Positions 14,471 to 26,440 of a stretch of 64,000 nt of DNA are shown one piece after another. The stretch is taken from NCBI GenBank assembly GCA_008508345.1, contig QNGE01000127.1, positions 57,538 to 121,537 of the forward strand. The letters are read 5' to 3'. Source of the stretch: Paragonimus westermani (taxonomy: Eukaryota > Platyhelminthes > Trematoda > Plagiorchiida > Troglotrematidae). The notes beneath the pieces are model-generated. The model saw nothing but the letters and a program-made list of their open reading frames with translations, searched no databases and was not told where the DNA came from. The translations under genes were made by a program, and so were the position numbers. Within the stretch, counting starts at the first letter, position 1. Every line of letters starts with the position of its first letter.

Positions 14471-15149
14471 TCTCGTCAGATAAGCGGTTCATCACTTCCG
14501 CAAACTAATCGACTTTGTTCAGTGAAGCAATTTAGGCTGCTTATCAAGTTCCGCAAACATAATCCAGCAGTCGTTTATCACTAGAGAAAACACCTTTAGA
14601 GAAGGCTTTGAAAGTAATCTATGGCCTGGAGTTATACGGCATAAGTATTCGTACTATCGTCATCACCCTTAATACCAAAGGCAGTAATGCGTCGTGGTTC
14701 TTGTTGATGTATAGTTACCATAAAACAACGAAAGCAAGCCCTAGCCAACAGAACAGAAGGAGAAAAAAGGGGACCTAGAAGTAACTGTCTACATTCGAAT
14801 ACTGAACATCAAGATGTTTACAATCTGCAAAGAGACAACCCGGCTGTCAGTGACGGTAAAGTGCCACCAGCAAGACAGCTTCCTCACGGCTTTCACTGCC
14901 TCGCGGCATTAACTACACTCGCTCCACACACAACTGGGATACAACGTTTGCGCAAATGCGCCCACTTAGCCGACATCTCACTTGAAGTGCTCAGCTACTG
15001 GCTCTACTAGTCGCGAGATAAACAGCCCTAGAGACGAACCCCACCTTTGGTGACCAACCTCCCTTTCATTACACGTCGCTCCTTACGCCAGTCGGCCGCA
15101 ATATTGGCAGAAAAGTACGCAGCCGTGTAACAATCGACTAGCTGATATT

Positions 15150-15410
15150 TTCAAGTTGACCATCACTCACATTTGATGGCAGACTTCGCATTCAGATAGA
15201 CTTTCCAGCCAGCCTCTTTCGAAAAGAAGCACTAGACTCGAGTTTCGCTCTCATTAGAGCTCGTCCGTAGTTCACATCCTTGCCACGGCCGGGATTCAAA
15301 CTCCGGCCATTCCAATCATGAGGCAACCGTGTTGGCCAGTGCGCCATTGACCTCACATTAGGCACGACTGAATCACCAAATCTGAACATCCAACCACTCT
15401 CGCTTGTGAG
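15150..15410 (-). repeat. tRNA-derived SINE-like repeat, best-preserved promoter boxes
   Basis: Read on the minus strand it carries TGGCGCACTGG (15346-15336), close to the pol III A box TRGCNNAGYGG, and GTTTGAATCCC (15301-15291), close to the B box GGTTCGANTCC. Spacing is as in a tRNA. Downstream of the boxes is family-specific sequence shared with the copies near 5.6, 7.6, 20.7, 43.5 and 51.0 kb. No cloverleaf of a functional tRNA can be drawn. Confidence 0.68.
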
Positions 15411-15484
15411 CTGATATTCTTAACACACGGTCTAGCCATTTAGATTTGTGTAATCTTAAAGGGTGAACAAAGGAATTAGCCTGG

Positions 15485-15850
15485 TAGCCACCATCAAATA
15501 CCCGCTTCATAACCTTTTCGCTGCTTATTCGTTGTTGCTACCCGAAACGAACGATCGGACGCAGAAATTGATGGTCAAATACCTGAAGACGGTCCACACA
15601 GTGGTAAAGTAATACAGCTCTCACTGTTGCCTTATATACGCGACCCTCAAGCTTCAGAGAAAACTCCCTGTCACCAAAGACGTCCTAGGTTAGCGGATAC
15701 CGCCCCAAGTTTGGAGATACGATTTTCCATTTCATTCCCCGCGTCTCCGCTGCTGCTGATGCAACTTCTTAAGCATACAAACCGGTCATAAAACTCCGGA
15801 AGTTCATTGTGGTCACGCTTGCGCAGGGCATCGATTCAGAGGGCTGTACC
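15485..15850 (-). mobile_element. RTE/CR1-type LINE, C-terminal fragment
   Basis: On the minus strand, LKLEGRVYKATVRAVLLY (about 15655-15605) then RLQVFDHQFLRPIVRFG and RISSEKVMKRVFDG down to about 15490 match the end of the same LINE RT seen at 51.5-52 kb. The stretch up to 15850 seems to carry more decayed upstream sequence. An in-frame stop replaces the residue after RFG. The SINE-like copy at 15150-15410 lies directly below. Confidence 0.72.
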
Positions 15851-16689
15851 AACTAGGGCGCTGGTCTCACCAGGTTTAACCACGTCGAGCAGGTCAAACG
15901 GAAGAAGCCAGACGGTTACGTTCATAATGCCGTATACCCCACTACTGACCGACTAGGAGTGCTTAGGTTAGGTGGCAAGATCTTATGGCCATACGCAACT
16001 ATCTTTTACAACCGCGGCATTGCCATCTTCTGATTAAAAAGGTAGGGGGTTAGAAGAGAGAACAAAGAGAGAACACTCCGGTCACCCAGCTGCTGACCGC
16101 GACCGTCGGTGTATTAGCTAATATGGTCGTAAAATTTTTGGTATCATTCAAAAGCAGCTTCGAACACATCCAAGGCGCACAACAGTGATCAGAATCAAAC
16201 ATTAATGTCTTATTCACTGCGCCCTCGAGGAAGGCCAGCCCATCATTACCGAGTGAATCAAGTCAGAGACTCAGGAGGAGGGGTTACAGAGGGCAACCCC
16301 TTCCGCGGCGAAGAACATCGGGAATTATCAGAAACTATCGTTGCTTTCACAAACCAGCCCACTCGTCTTCACCTTCTTCCTCTTTTAGCAACCGTCCTCT
16401 GACCAAGCAAGGAAAACAGGTGAACATCGGCGTTTTTAACGCCTACACTCATTGACAAACATGTCAGCAGGCTGACCTGGTGAGTACAATTTCAAATCGG
16501 GAACTGTTTCCAAAACGCGCTTTTACGATCCTTGCAATAATTTCCCGATGAATTCGACCTTAGATAATGCTACGAGTCTGTGACTTTCCTCAAGGTTCCC
16601 AGTTAAAATGAAGCCCAGTTGGTGTCCGACAAGGGTGTACTATCTCTCCATTCCTTTTAAAATTTTTAATAGACGACACTGAAAAGAGC

Positions 16690-17725
16690 GCTAAGAGGTT
16701 CCGTGGATCTCACAGTGGAGCTTCTACTAAACAATAAGCTAATGGATAAGGAGCATGCGGACGGCACACATTTACTTAGTTCTCCTGCAGAGAAAATGCA
16801 GACCATGTCCAGTCCGTTAGACGATGTGGCTTATCTGTACGATATGTATTTTCCACCTGTTGCTGCGGGAATAGTTGCCCCTGATCCTGTGTTTGTCAAC
16901 ACAGATAGGTCACTGGAGGCTCTTCGTCTTGGATAGTCTAACCTTGTTAGAATGTAGTGTCGTTGAACAAGTATCCATAAAGATAACGAAGGCACGCAGT
17001 GCAATCGCCAACTCACGTCACTTGTGATTACGCAAATACGTTCAGTTTTTCATCAAAGACGGGGTTTATAATGTGTAAACCCTCTGTTTTGCTCTACGAA
17101 TGAAAAACTGGGTCCATCTGAGCGAAGATATACATAAATTTTCCGTAGTTGATCAAATTTGTCTCCGCCCATTAGCCTGTGTCAAACAGGCTTCTTTGTG
17201 CAGCGTAGTACTCCATCAGTGCGTGTATGAGGAGTGTACAAGTTCGAAACTGGTAACTCAGAAGGCGAAAATTCACAACCCTCGCTGGTTGGACCAAACA
17301 CTCCGTATGCCGACAAAACGTCTGCCGCACCGCCTATTGTTCAGTGTACCACCTGCTGGTGGTTATAAGAAACCACAAGGCTGTTAACCGATGACGTGGT
17401 CACGGACTACAAGGACAGTTCCGTTAAGCAAGTTTGATAGGTGCCGTCTATCTAATTGGGGAATTTGTTATCATCCAAATTGACGGTTGGAAACACTCTC
17501 CCACTTGACACTGTGCCGCAATCAGTGACGAGCCTGCATCCATGAACATTGTGGACCATTCTTGTCTGTGAACTCAACTGTTTTTTTGTCAGTTTGCCTT
17601 CCCACTGTTCTCTCTCTCTCTTCCTGTGCTGTACATTCGTACCTATTTATTACCTTGAAACTCCGTGAAACAGTCAGGACCAATTGCAGTCCAAGGCACC
17701 ACAGGTACGGCTCAAAGTCCAAGTC
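16690..17725 (+). mobile_element. RTE/CR1-type LINE, 3' half relic
   Basis: A plus-strand relic. HADGTHLLSSPAEKMQTM (about 16755-16810) corresponds to the YADD region with the catalytic aspartates lost. A RITKARSAIANSRHL-like stretch follows near 16980-17025, then IHKFSVVDQICLRPL near 17130, NPRWLDQTLRMPTKRLPHR near 17280, and the conserved tail PMTW near 17390. The region 17281-17720 aligns by eye with 24790-25220 (shared CACTCCGTATGCCGACA, ACGTGGTCACGGACTA and GGAAACACTCTC). Both therefore derive from the same family's 3' end and UTR. Confidence 0.8.
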
Positions 17726-20629
17726 TTACAGATGAACTGACGCTGTACAGCACATTCTAAAATATGTAACACACCATAAAATAGTGTCTAGCATTGTCTG
17801 TGCTGCTTCAAAATTGTAAAACAAAAACACCCTGTTGTCAACATAAACAGGACCTGTCGGCCATTCATCAAGTAGGAGGTCCGTGCTGGCACCTTTTGGG
17901 TGTCGTAGATGGTCGTCCATTACTTTGTCTATAGCAATATTAAACAAAAACGATGAAAGGGGACATCCTCAGCGTGTGCTGCTCCTGGTGCTGAAACTGT
18001 CACACGGTTCACCGTAAACCCTAACTACGGCTGAAGTGTGGAAATGAAGCGCTGAGAGTAAGTTCACATTTTTTGTGACGAGCATTAGAGAGAGCAGATT
18101 TGAAACGTTCACAATTGAGTTCAAACTTGATTGGATATGAATGAACCACCACACGATGAGAATGTGTTAAAAGCAGTTCTTTCTATAGAGGAACTTTCTA
18201 TAAGGAACTGCGATTATGAGAAGATCTTCAATCTAAACTTTCCATTAATGTAAAACGGTTCAATCACAACAAGGAAAGCTCCTCTGAAATTCGACTTCTT
18301 ACCGTTTAGTCCGAAATCCCATATACCTAAATACCCCACAAAAGGTAGATAGGTACTTTGCTTTTCTATCCTGTTTGCTAGTGTACTGTTCTTCAGCTGT
18401 GCCTTTTAGAATCCAACCAACCGGTTCCCCCAAGTGTTTAGTTGAATACAACGGAAATAGTGACTTCGTGCAAATCATGCTGCTCTAAATGCTTCGCGGT
18501 TTATAACCGATTCTTTCAGTTGCCAGACGCCGTGATCAACTAGTATGTTTCTGTCTCAGAAGCTCCTCAAGTGCTTGAACTATCGATCCTGTTTCTGCAT
18601 CAACATACAGAACGGCAACATCATTGTTCGTGCGTGTAAAAACAACTGCTCACATAATGACCACATATGTGTAAAGAGCAGTTTCTGATTTGATTCTACT
18701 GAACTGACCCATAGTCAATAGTGCCACAATTATCAGCATAAACTGAAGAGGATCACTCCAACTTAGTAGCAGATAAGCAGAAAAGGCGCCAAATGGAAAG
18801 AACGCGAATAAGTATGCCGGTAATACGTCAGAAAACATTGAGGTACCAGCGGACGGTTGTAAAAAGATTTAGAAATCGATATAACTGTCCAAAACCGGTA
18901 GAATTTCGGATGGATCATGGCACAAAATTCCTCGGCCAATTTTGTTAGGGAAGACACCATTTTTCCGAAAATACATAAAGCAGTGTAGAGGATTGCCTTA
19001 ATCGGATAATGAATGTTTGGCAAAGACGTTTAAAAATCCCAAGTCAAAACAGTGCGCGATAAAGTGTCCCCAAAATAAGTGTAATGTTCCCTTCTTGCCA
19101 GTATGAGTTACCGAAATTTCGTCATTAAGATATCCAGGCGAAAACGGTGTATTCCAAATTTTCACTTGCAATCGGGCTTCTTCCACAAAACACTGGTGTG
19201 GTGGATGAGTAACGGTAAGGTTAGAAAGCGGGAATTTCTTAACAGTCCAAAGGTAGTTAATTCGGTCTGTGTTTTAAAAGGCAGAATGGTGAACAGCTGG
19301 GCCAGGTAGACCAGGTGTCTGGACTAGTACAATCATGTACAAAGAGCCTAATCAGAATTTTCGGAAGAATCACCACATCTGACTTCTGGACATTATCGAT
19401 GTTCGTGACTTTCTACATTCCTTGTTTACGTCGAAATTGAAGGCAGTGTCGGAAAAAACGCGACATTTCTAGATGTAATGAAAGTATCACTTTCCGTAGC
19501 TGTTGCGCTTCCTTTTATCACAGACTGAATTCAATGAGTCGGGCTTGTAAACATCCGCGAAACCGCAAAAAAATTTGGAAGAGGGTTTTGGCAAAGAATT
19601 GATTGAGATTTTTCGCCTGCACAATGTACAGTTTTTATTCCCCACATTAGTTTGAGTATCACTTTCCACCGTTAGTCACTGGTCAGCTTAGTCACTAAAT
19701 ACGAACATAACGCATACACCGGCTTTTCGTGCTTTATCCTCAAACAACAATAGGTCTTTCGGCAACCTTAGTGAGATTTGTTGACCACCAAAATCAAACC
19801 AGGTCGGAGTAGCAATCTGGTCGTCGATCGGAACAGGAAGGCCATATAAATCGACCTTGTTCAAATGAAACGATGTGGCATTGGCACATGTAAAGTCCTT
19901 CAACCCTCAACTCATGAATGAATCGCAAGTCAGGTGAAGAGCGTGAGACGATTTACTAAGGCACAAAAGAAGCGATGAAAGCCACTTTCTCCTAAACCAC
20001 GTCGGACGGTCAAACAGATGGAGTTTCACAAGTTAGTTTTACTACTGAATGTCTTCTGAATCTACGCTGTTAGCGATAACGATAACATTTGGTATGCGGT
20101 CCCAGTCTCAAGCGATACCCGATACTACACGCCCTACTACAGCGAGTTCGTTTACATGACGCTGAATTGTCCAGTTCTCACACAATGTGATTGGCCCTGC
20201 GTCCTTCAGCTCGCCGCATAGCATTCGAGACAAACTTTACCCGGACCCCCTTTACGTGCTTTCGGTGTTTACTAACCCGCAAAACGTACACTGGCTGTAA
20301 CCAACTTCGCTCTGATTTTACAGTGATTTGGCTGGCCACAAGTTCTGACTTTTGCTGTCGACTTGGGAAAGGTCTGAGCAAGGCAGGACACGAAGTAAGT
20401 ATGACAATTCGCTTGAACGTTGACAACTAGAACGGTCGACGTTTAATTGCCACCTGTGTGCCAGCAACGATGATCCACCGAGCTCGTACACACGACCTTG
20501 GTTGTTGATATGTTGGGAAAATGTATGAACTCGCATGACCATTGTTCCAACACACCAGGAGCCCACTTAGAATTAGACTAAAACGGGACGACACCCTGTT
20601 CTGCTCTACTAAATAAGCACAGTTCTTCC

Positions 20630-20880
20630 AAAGTGAACACCATCCACACTTGATCGCAGTCTTCACATTCAGGTAGGCGTTTCGGCTGGTCCACTTCGAA
20701 AAGAAACACTAAGCTCGAGTTTCGCTCTTATCAGAGCTCATCAGTAGTGCATATCCTCGTCCGGATCGGAGTTTGCATTCTGACTCTCGTGCTTGTGAGA
20801 TTAGTGTGTTAACCAGATTGCAAGTAGCCTCATAATGAGTATGGCCGAATGATCAAATCTAAACGCTCAGCCACAAACTT
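20630..20880 (-). repeat. SINE-like repeat copy in left palindrome arm
   Basis: It shares GATCGCAGTCTTCACATTCA, GTCCACTTCGAAAAGAA, CTCGAGTTTCGCTCT and the following region with the copy at 15150-15410. The pol III box region is degraded. A mirror copy lies at about 21129-21379 in the right arm. Confidence 0.7.
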
Positions 20881-21128
20881 ATATGAATAGTATTCATGTC
20901 GCCCGATCATTTCGAGAGGAGAATGGAGAGAATCGTCCTATCTAATCGAAATAACCTAAATTGCCGCACATCTGCTACTGATTCAGACCATGCACAGTTG
21001 GTTCAATGAAAACAGTAAATTCAACCTAATTGAGAGTTCCTGATCACGTGGTTATCGATTAAATAGGACGAAACGATACTGTCCATTCTCCTCTCGAAAT
21101 GATCGGGCGACATGAACACCATTCACAC

Positions 21129-21379
21129 AAGTTTGTGGCTGAGCGTTTAGATTTGATCATTCGGCCATACTCGTTATGAGGCTACTTGCAATCTGGTTAA
21201 CACACTAATCTCACAAGCACGAGAGTCAGAATGCAAACTCCGATCCGGACGAGGATATGCACTACTGATGAGCTCTGATAAGAGCGAAACTCGAGCTTAG
21301 TGTTTCTTTTCGAAGTGGACCAGCCGAAACGCCTACCTGAATGTGAAGACTGCGATCAAGTGTGGATGGTGTTCACTTT
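21129..21379 (+). repeat. SINE-like repeat copy in right palindrome arm
   Basis: Mirror image of the copy at 20630-20880, with one T/C difference seen near its inner end (20838 versus 21171). Confidence 0.7.
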
Positions 21380-22615
21380 GGAAGAACTGTGCTTATTTAG
21401 TAGAGCAGAACAGGGTGTCGTCCCGTTTTAGTCTAATTCTAAGTGGGCTCCTGGTGTGTTGGAACAATGGTCATGCGAGTTCATACATTTTCCCAACATA
21501 TCAACAACCAAGGTCGTGTGTACGAGCTCGGTGGATCATCGTTGCTGGCACACAGGTGGCAATTAAACGTCGACCGTTCTAGTTGTCAACGTTCAAGCGA
21601 ATTGTCATACTTACTTCGTGTCCTGCCTTGCTCAGACCTTTCCCAAGTCGACAGCAAAAGTCAGAACTTGTGGCCAGCCAAATCACTGTAAAATCAGAGC
21701 GAAGTTGGTTACAGCCAGTGTACGTTTTGCGGGTTAGTAAACACCGAAAGCACGTAAAGGGGGTCCGGGTAAAGTTTGTCTCGAATGCTATGCGGCGAGC
21801 TGAAGGACGCAGGGCCAATCACATTGTGTGAGAACTGGACAATTCAGCGTCATGTAAACGAACTCGCTGTAGTAGGGCGTGTAGTATCGGGTATCGCTTG
21901 AGACTGGGACCGCATACCAAATGTTATCGTTATCGCTAACAGCGTAGATTCAGAAGACATTCAGTAGTAAAACTAACTTGTGAAACTCCATCTGTTTGAC
22001 CGTCCGACGTGGTTTAGGAGAAAGTGGCTTTCATCGCTTCTTTTGTGCCTTAGTAAATCGTCTCACGCTCTTCACCTGACTTGCGATTCATTCATGAGTT
22101 GAGGGTTGAAGGACTTTACATGTGCCAATGCCACATCGTTTCATTTGAACAAGGTCGATTTATATGGCCTTCCTGTTCCGATCGACGACCAGATTGCTAC
22201 TCCGACCTGGTTTGATTTTGGTGGTCAACAAATCTCACTAAGGTTGCCGAAAGACCTATTGTTGTTTGAGGATAAAGCACGAAAAGCCGGTGTATGCGTT
22301 ATGTTCGTATTTAGTGACTAAGCTGACCAGTGACTAACGGTGGAAAGTGATACTCAAACTAATGTGGGGAATAAAAACTGTACATTGTGCAGGCGAAAAA
22401 TCTCAATCAATTCTTTGCCAAAACCCTCTTCCAAATTTTTTTGCGGTTTCGCGGATGTTTACAAGCCCGACTCATTGAATTCAGTCTGTGATAAAAGGAA
22501 GCGCAACAGCTACGGAAAGTGATACTTTCATTACATCTAGAAATGTCGCGTTTTTTCCGACACTGCCTTCAATTTCGACGTAAACAAGGAATGTAGAAAG
22601 TCACGAACATCGATA

Positions 22616-22616
22616 N
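22616..22616. other. single unresolved base (N), probable assembly junction
   Basis: This is the only N in the window. It sits exactly at the outer end of the palindrome's right arm; the next bases (AAAC) no longer match the left partner. Confidence 0.95.
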
Positions 22617-23089
22617 AAACAGTACACAAGCCCGACCACCTCGCCAAAGTAGCAGTATGGGTCGGGAAGAACACCGTCTACGATAATCAAATTGACTCTG
22701 TGATACAGACATGACGGTCAGAGGTCTGTATATCCGCTAGAGATAGGAAGGCACAACTCTGTCATCAAACTTCATGTGATGTGTTCGGTGTTTTGGTGCG
22801 AGACGCAAAAAATAGCGAGCGACCGTAATAATCACGCGAATCTCACGTGCTCAACTGTCCAGTTGCGTGTATCGGTAAAAACTAAACCAACCATAGAGTC
22901 GAACTGATCATATCGACGTCAACTACAGATAGCAAAACTCCATTAGAGATTACCACTCATTTTGTGATAGCCACTTCAGTTCAAACCAACCTGTTGTTCG
23001 TGTTTGTAGTTATTTGTCGTCTGTTCAGGGATTGTATGCTTGTAGACTGAAAAACATTGTTTGAAATGGAGCAAAGAGAGCATATGAAA

Positions 23090-25250
23090 TGCCCACCGAC
23101 ATCTAGACTAACCGGGTCACAACAGTAGGAGCGGTCAAAATGAACAATGGTCAAGTGTCTCAACGGGTTTGGGGGAACTGTTGTGAAGAGGTCTATTCCG
23201 AAGGGCAATGCAGACATAGCAGGAGTGGATTTTTTGCAGATTCGGCAGAACATATGAACAAACTTCATCTAACCCCTTTGATTCCGAATATGAAACGGAT
23301 CACCACGAATTGACACGCAAACTTGCACAGAGCCGACCTTACGAAAAAGAAAAGATACTTTATCGCGGGATATTTGACAACCACTTGCCATAACTCGTCG
23401 TTGTATTGGCCACCAAGAAGGTATAAGGTGACAGTGAGACTAAATATGAAACAGATGGCTCACGAATTTATAGCTTCTTGCAGAGACCGGACGGGCACTT
23501 TGAGGAGTAGCTCAACTACACGGAGCCGGCTCAATCAGGCGCGGATTATGGAGATTTTGTGGTTACTATGACATTCTAGAAGACCCTCCATCGGAAACTA
23601 TAAAGGCTTTGGATTTTAAACAAGTGAAACGCAACAAAGCTACGAGGCTGAACTGTCTTTCTCCAACACTTCAAAGACGGTGGTGAAGGATTGCTACTCT
23701 AACCTACCACACTGCTCTGTTCCATGTGAGAGTGGTGTTTATCAGCAGCCATTCCCATTTTCAAAAAGTGTCAGGACATCATGTAACAATCACAAGGGTG
23801 CTGACTTCACCTCTATCGGAGTCAGGATGCTCACGGGTGTTAGACAGAGGCGGCTTCTGAAGCCACACAAGGTGAAAACCGGAATTTTCCCGGTCTAGTG
23901 GCAGACGAATCGATAGCTTCAACTTGTAACAGACACTGGAACAGCGAGGCTTTTTTCCTCAGCCCTGAGTTGTGGTAGTTGGGACCCAAATGCTACCTTC
24001 TACTAAACTGTTCGACATATTCGCTGAATCTATGCTAGTGAAGTGAGTAAATTATCGAATTTATCGAATTCAGTGTACATCCGCACTGAGCGCAAGGTAC
24101 GCATTCACGCAACTACCTCAAGCGGTCTCAATTTCAAGTGGCATCAGACGTCTCCTTTCTTTTTTACTACGCGATGGACGGCATCCTGGAAGGACCACAT
24201 GGGGGTTCGGATGATCATGTAGTAGACTTGCTGTGAAATGTAAGCTGACCGACACTGACTATGCGGACAACATTGCTTCACTCAGTTTATCTGTAGGAAA
24301 CACAGATATCATGTTGAACCAGCTGAATGATAGAGCTAGTCATCATGGTGTGCACTTTACACCTTCAAAATACGAAGTATTGTTACGAAATTGGATTGGC
24401 AGCAACCCCATTAATTATTATCACCCGAGAGCTTCACCGACCTGGGTACTGTCATCTCATCAAAACCCGACAGTACTAACGAGGAATCCACGAGGATAGC
24501 GAGAGAACATAGTGCAATCGTCAATCTTCGGCATTTGCGGCTTTGTAAACACGTTCGTTTGTTGATTGAACGAAAGGTTTAAAATAGACATGTGAGCTCA
24601 ATTTTTGCGCTATGGTTCAGAGACCTGGTCTATTCGTCCGAAAGATGCATATAAATTCTCCGTATTCGACCACTACCGTCTCCGCCAGTTGATCCGAACA
24701 GAATGGGCTGAGTGCGCACAAAGCGAGACAGTCCGTCAGCGCAGTTCTGGAAAATGTGCGAACTCGCGACCGATAACCGAGATAACGGAAGCGCACAATC
24801 CTCGTTGATTGAGTCATACACTCCGTATGCCGACAGAACGTCTGCCGCACCGCCAATTGTTCAGTGTGCCCGCTGATGGTTAGAAGAAACCACAAGGTTA
24901 TTAACCGATGACGTGGTCACGGACTATGAGGACCGTCCCGCTAAGCAAAGTTGGTAGGTGCCGTCTACCTGGTTGGGGAGTTTACGACCACCCAAACCGA
25001 TAGCTGGAAACACTCTCGAGCATGGCATTGCGTTGCAGTCGATGACGATTTTCTAATCCCAAGGCTATAGGTTCTTTTCTTCTTTCGTGAGGCCATGTTG
25101 TTATTTGGCTGATTTTTCATTTCATTTCTGATTTCCTCTTTATATTTGTATCCATTTATTGTTCTGACATTGCATGGACGATTGTGAGAAGCAACAGAAA
25201 CCCGAGCCATCATACCCACGGGTGCCGCTCAAAGCTGGGCATTATCGTAG
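23090..25250 (+). mobile_element. RTE/CR1-type LINE, long decayed copy with 3' end
   Basis: The longest LINE relic. In order on the plus strand: a 5' segment shared with 34.5 kb (23090-23570); a remnant of the AxGxDG region near 23630; remnants around the 'PIFKKG..' region (23740-23830); a damaged motif with YYAMDGILEG near 24170; TDYADN (24254-24271), where the last catalytic Asp is Asn; SKYEVLLRNWIGS near 24380; STRIARE near 24490; and RYGSETWSIRPKDAYKFSVF at about 24610-24665. The C-terminal tail (HTLRMPTERLPHR, near 24825) is followed by a 3' UTR that matches the copy at 17.3-17.7 kb. Many stops and frameshifts; inactive. Confidence 0.83.
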
Positions 25251-26234
25251 CTGTTGGTCACTTACGACCCAATGATAGTTTTCAGCTGCTATAACTGGAT
25301 CGCATTTGGTCGAGCGACAGATCTAGGTCAAACAAAAAAGCCATCCTGTAGACGTCGAAAAACCCATGAGCGGGAACATTCAGCAGGGTTGTATGAAACG
25401 TAGTCGAGCATTATACAAGAATGAAGCAGTCCAAGCTGGGCAATATTCCGGATTACCGTAATCACACCATTTTCGTCTACGGGTTGAAGAGGACCACCCC
25501 ATAGTAGTCAGTGAAATGCATGTACCCGGTTAGCAGACGAGCTCGCCTATTCCGCTCCCTCAGTTGGCCGATCGACTACCACTTGGTTTGGACGAAAAAG
25601 GCGTGCTCGCGGCACCGCGCCGCTGTGGGTCACCTGCCCAGACAAAACGAGTTCCACGCAATTAGCCAATTCCATGTGTGAGTTTAAACATGTCACTTCA
25701 TGTACCGTGCGCCCGTGCATTATGAGTCTGCAATAGCTGATTGTCATAGATGATTTCGATCTCTATGATATACAGAGTCTCGAGAAACTGGCAAGGTAAA
25801 CAGGATTCCCACTTTCCTCTATTCCAATTGTACGTGTTTAGTTGTAACATGGAACATTAGAAAAAGTAAAGCTTCTGAGTTGCACATTAGTCTGATCTTC
25901 TAACATAAACGCCAAGATATTGCTAAACAGTCGACGACATTGAGTTCAGGAAAAAATGATTGTTGAGGTCGGAAGCTTTCAGCAACAATTCAGTTTCGTT
26001 TCAAAGAAACGTAATTTCGGCATGCATTACTTTGTCACTTAAGACATGTTGCAGATGTATGAACTGTAGTTCTCACTTAGGCGAACGACTTCTGTCAGTC
26101 CCGAAATAATGAACGTGTTCGGATAGAGATGGCCTGATCGCAAAAACATTTCAAATACCACGGTTTAACCGACACCAAGGAAGCTGTCAGCAGAAAAATC
26201 TAAAGAGCATAAGTAATACTCAAACGTCGAACAG

Positions 26235-26440
26235 CCCTAAAAACCGTACTCGAATTGGAACCTCCCATACAAGTAATGAGAAGAAGCCCTCGTACTGGTT
26301 GCAGTCTTATTCAGTTCCTCGAATGGTAATGAAGCTAGGGTGTTCGGGTAGGCCAGATTCTTCACTAGTGAATGCACCTCTCGACCACCCAACGATAACA
26401 AAGAATACCATTCGAAGTCCCTAATTCCGAGTATTACAGC
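26235..26440. repeat. dispersed repeat, rearranged relative to 725-835
   Basis: The block ACCTCCCATACAAGTAATGAGAAGAAGCCCTCGTACTGGTTGCAGT is in direct orientation. The block TCCCTAATTCCGAGTATTACAGCA (26418-26441) is the reverse complement of its counterpart at 734-756. The copy is therefore either inverted in part or two nested insertions. Confidence 0.5.

Larger units (their letters stand above)
19394..22615. repeat. 3.2-kb palindrome (inverted duplication)
   Basis: Two arms are reverse complements about a centre at 21004.5: any left position x pairs with 42009-x. From 19394 to about 20837 I saw no difference from the right arm in the parts compared, and four open frames in each arm are identical in length and translation (for example 20191-20430 plus and 21579-21818 minus). 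Differences begin only near the centre, and a unique spacer of roughly 100 bases remains. The right arm ends at 22615, directly before the N at 22616, and its partner base is 19394. It lies in the 20.5-kb intron of the zinc-finger gene. Confidence 0.95.

Noticed and set aside
15291..15346. Possible tRNA gene from A and B box matches
   Set aside because: No cloverleaf stems or acceptor arm; it is part of a dispersed repeat.
19487..22522. Repeated identical small ORFs that could suggest a tandem gene family
   Set aside because: They are the two arms of the palindrome, mirrored base for base, not separate genes.
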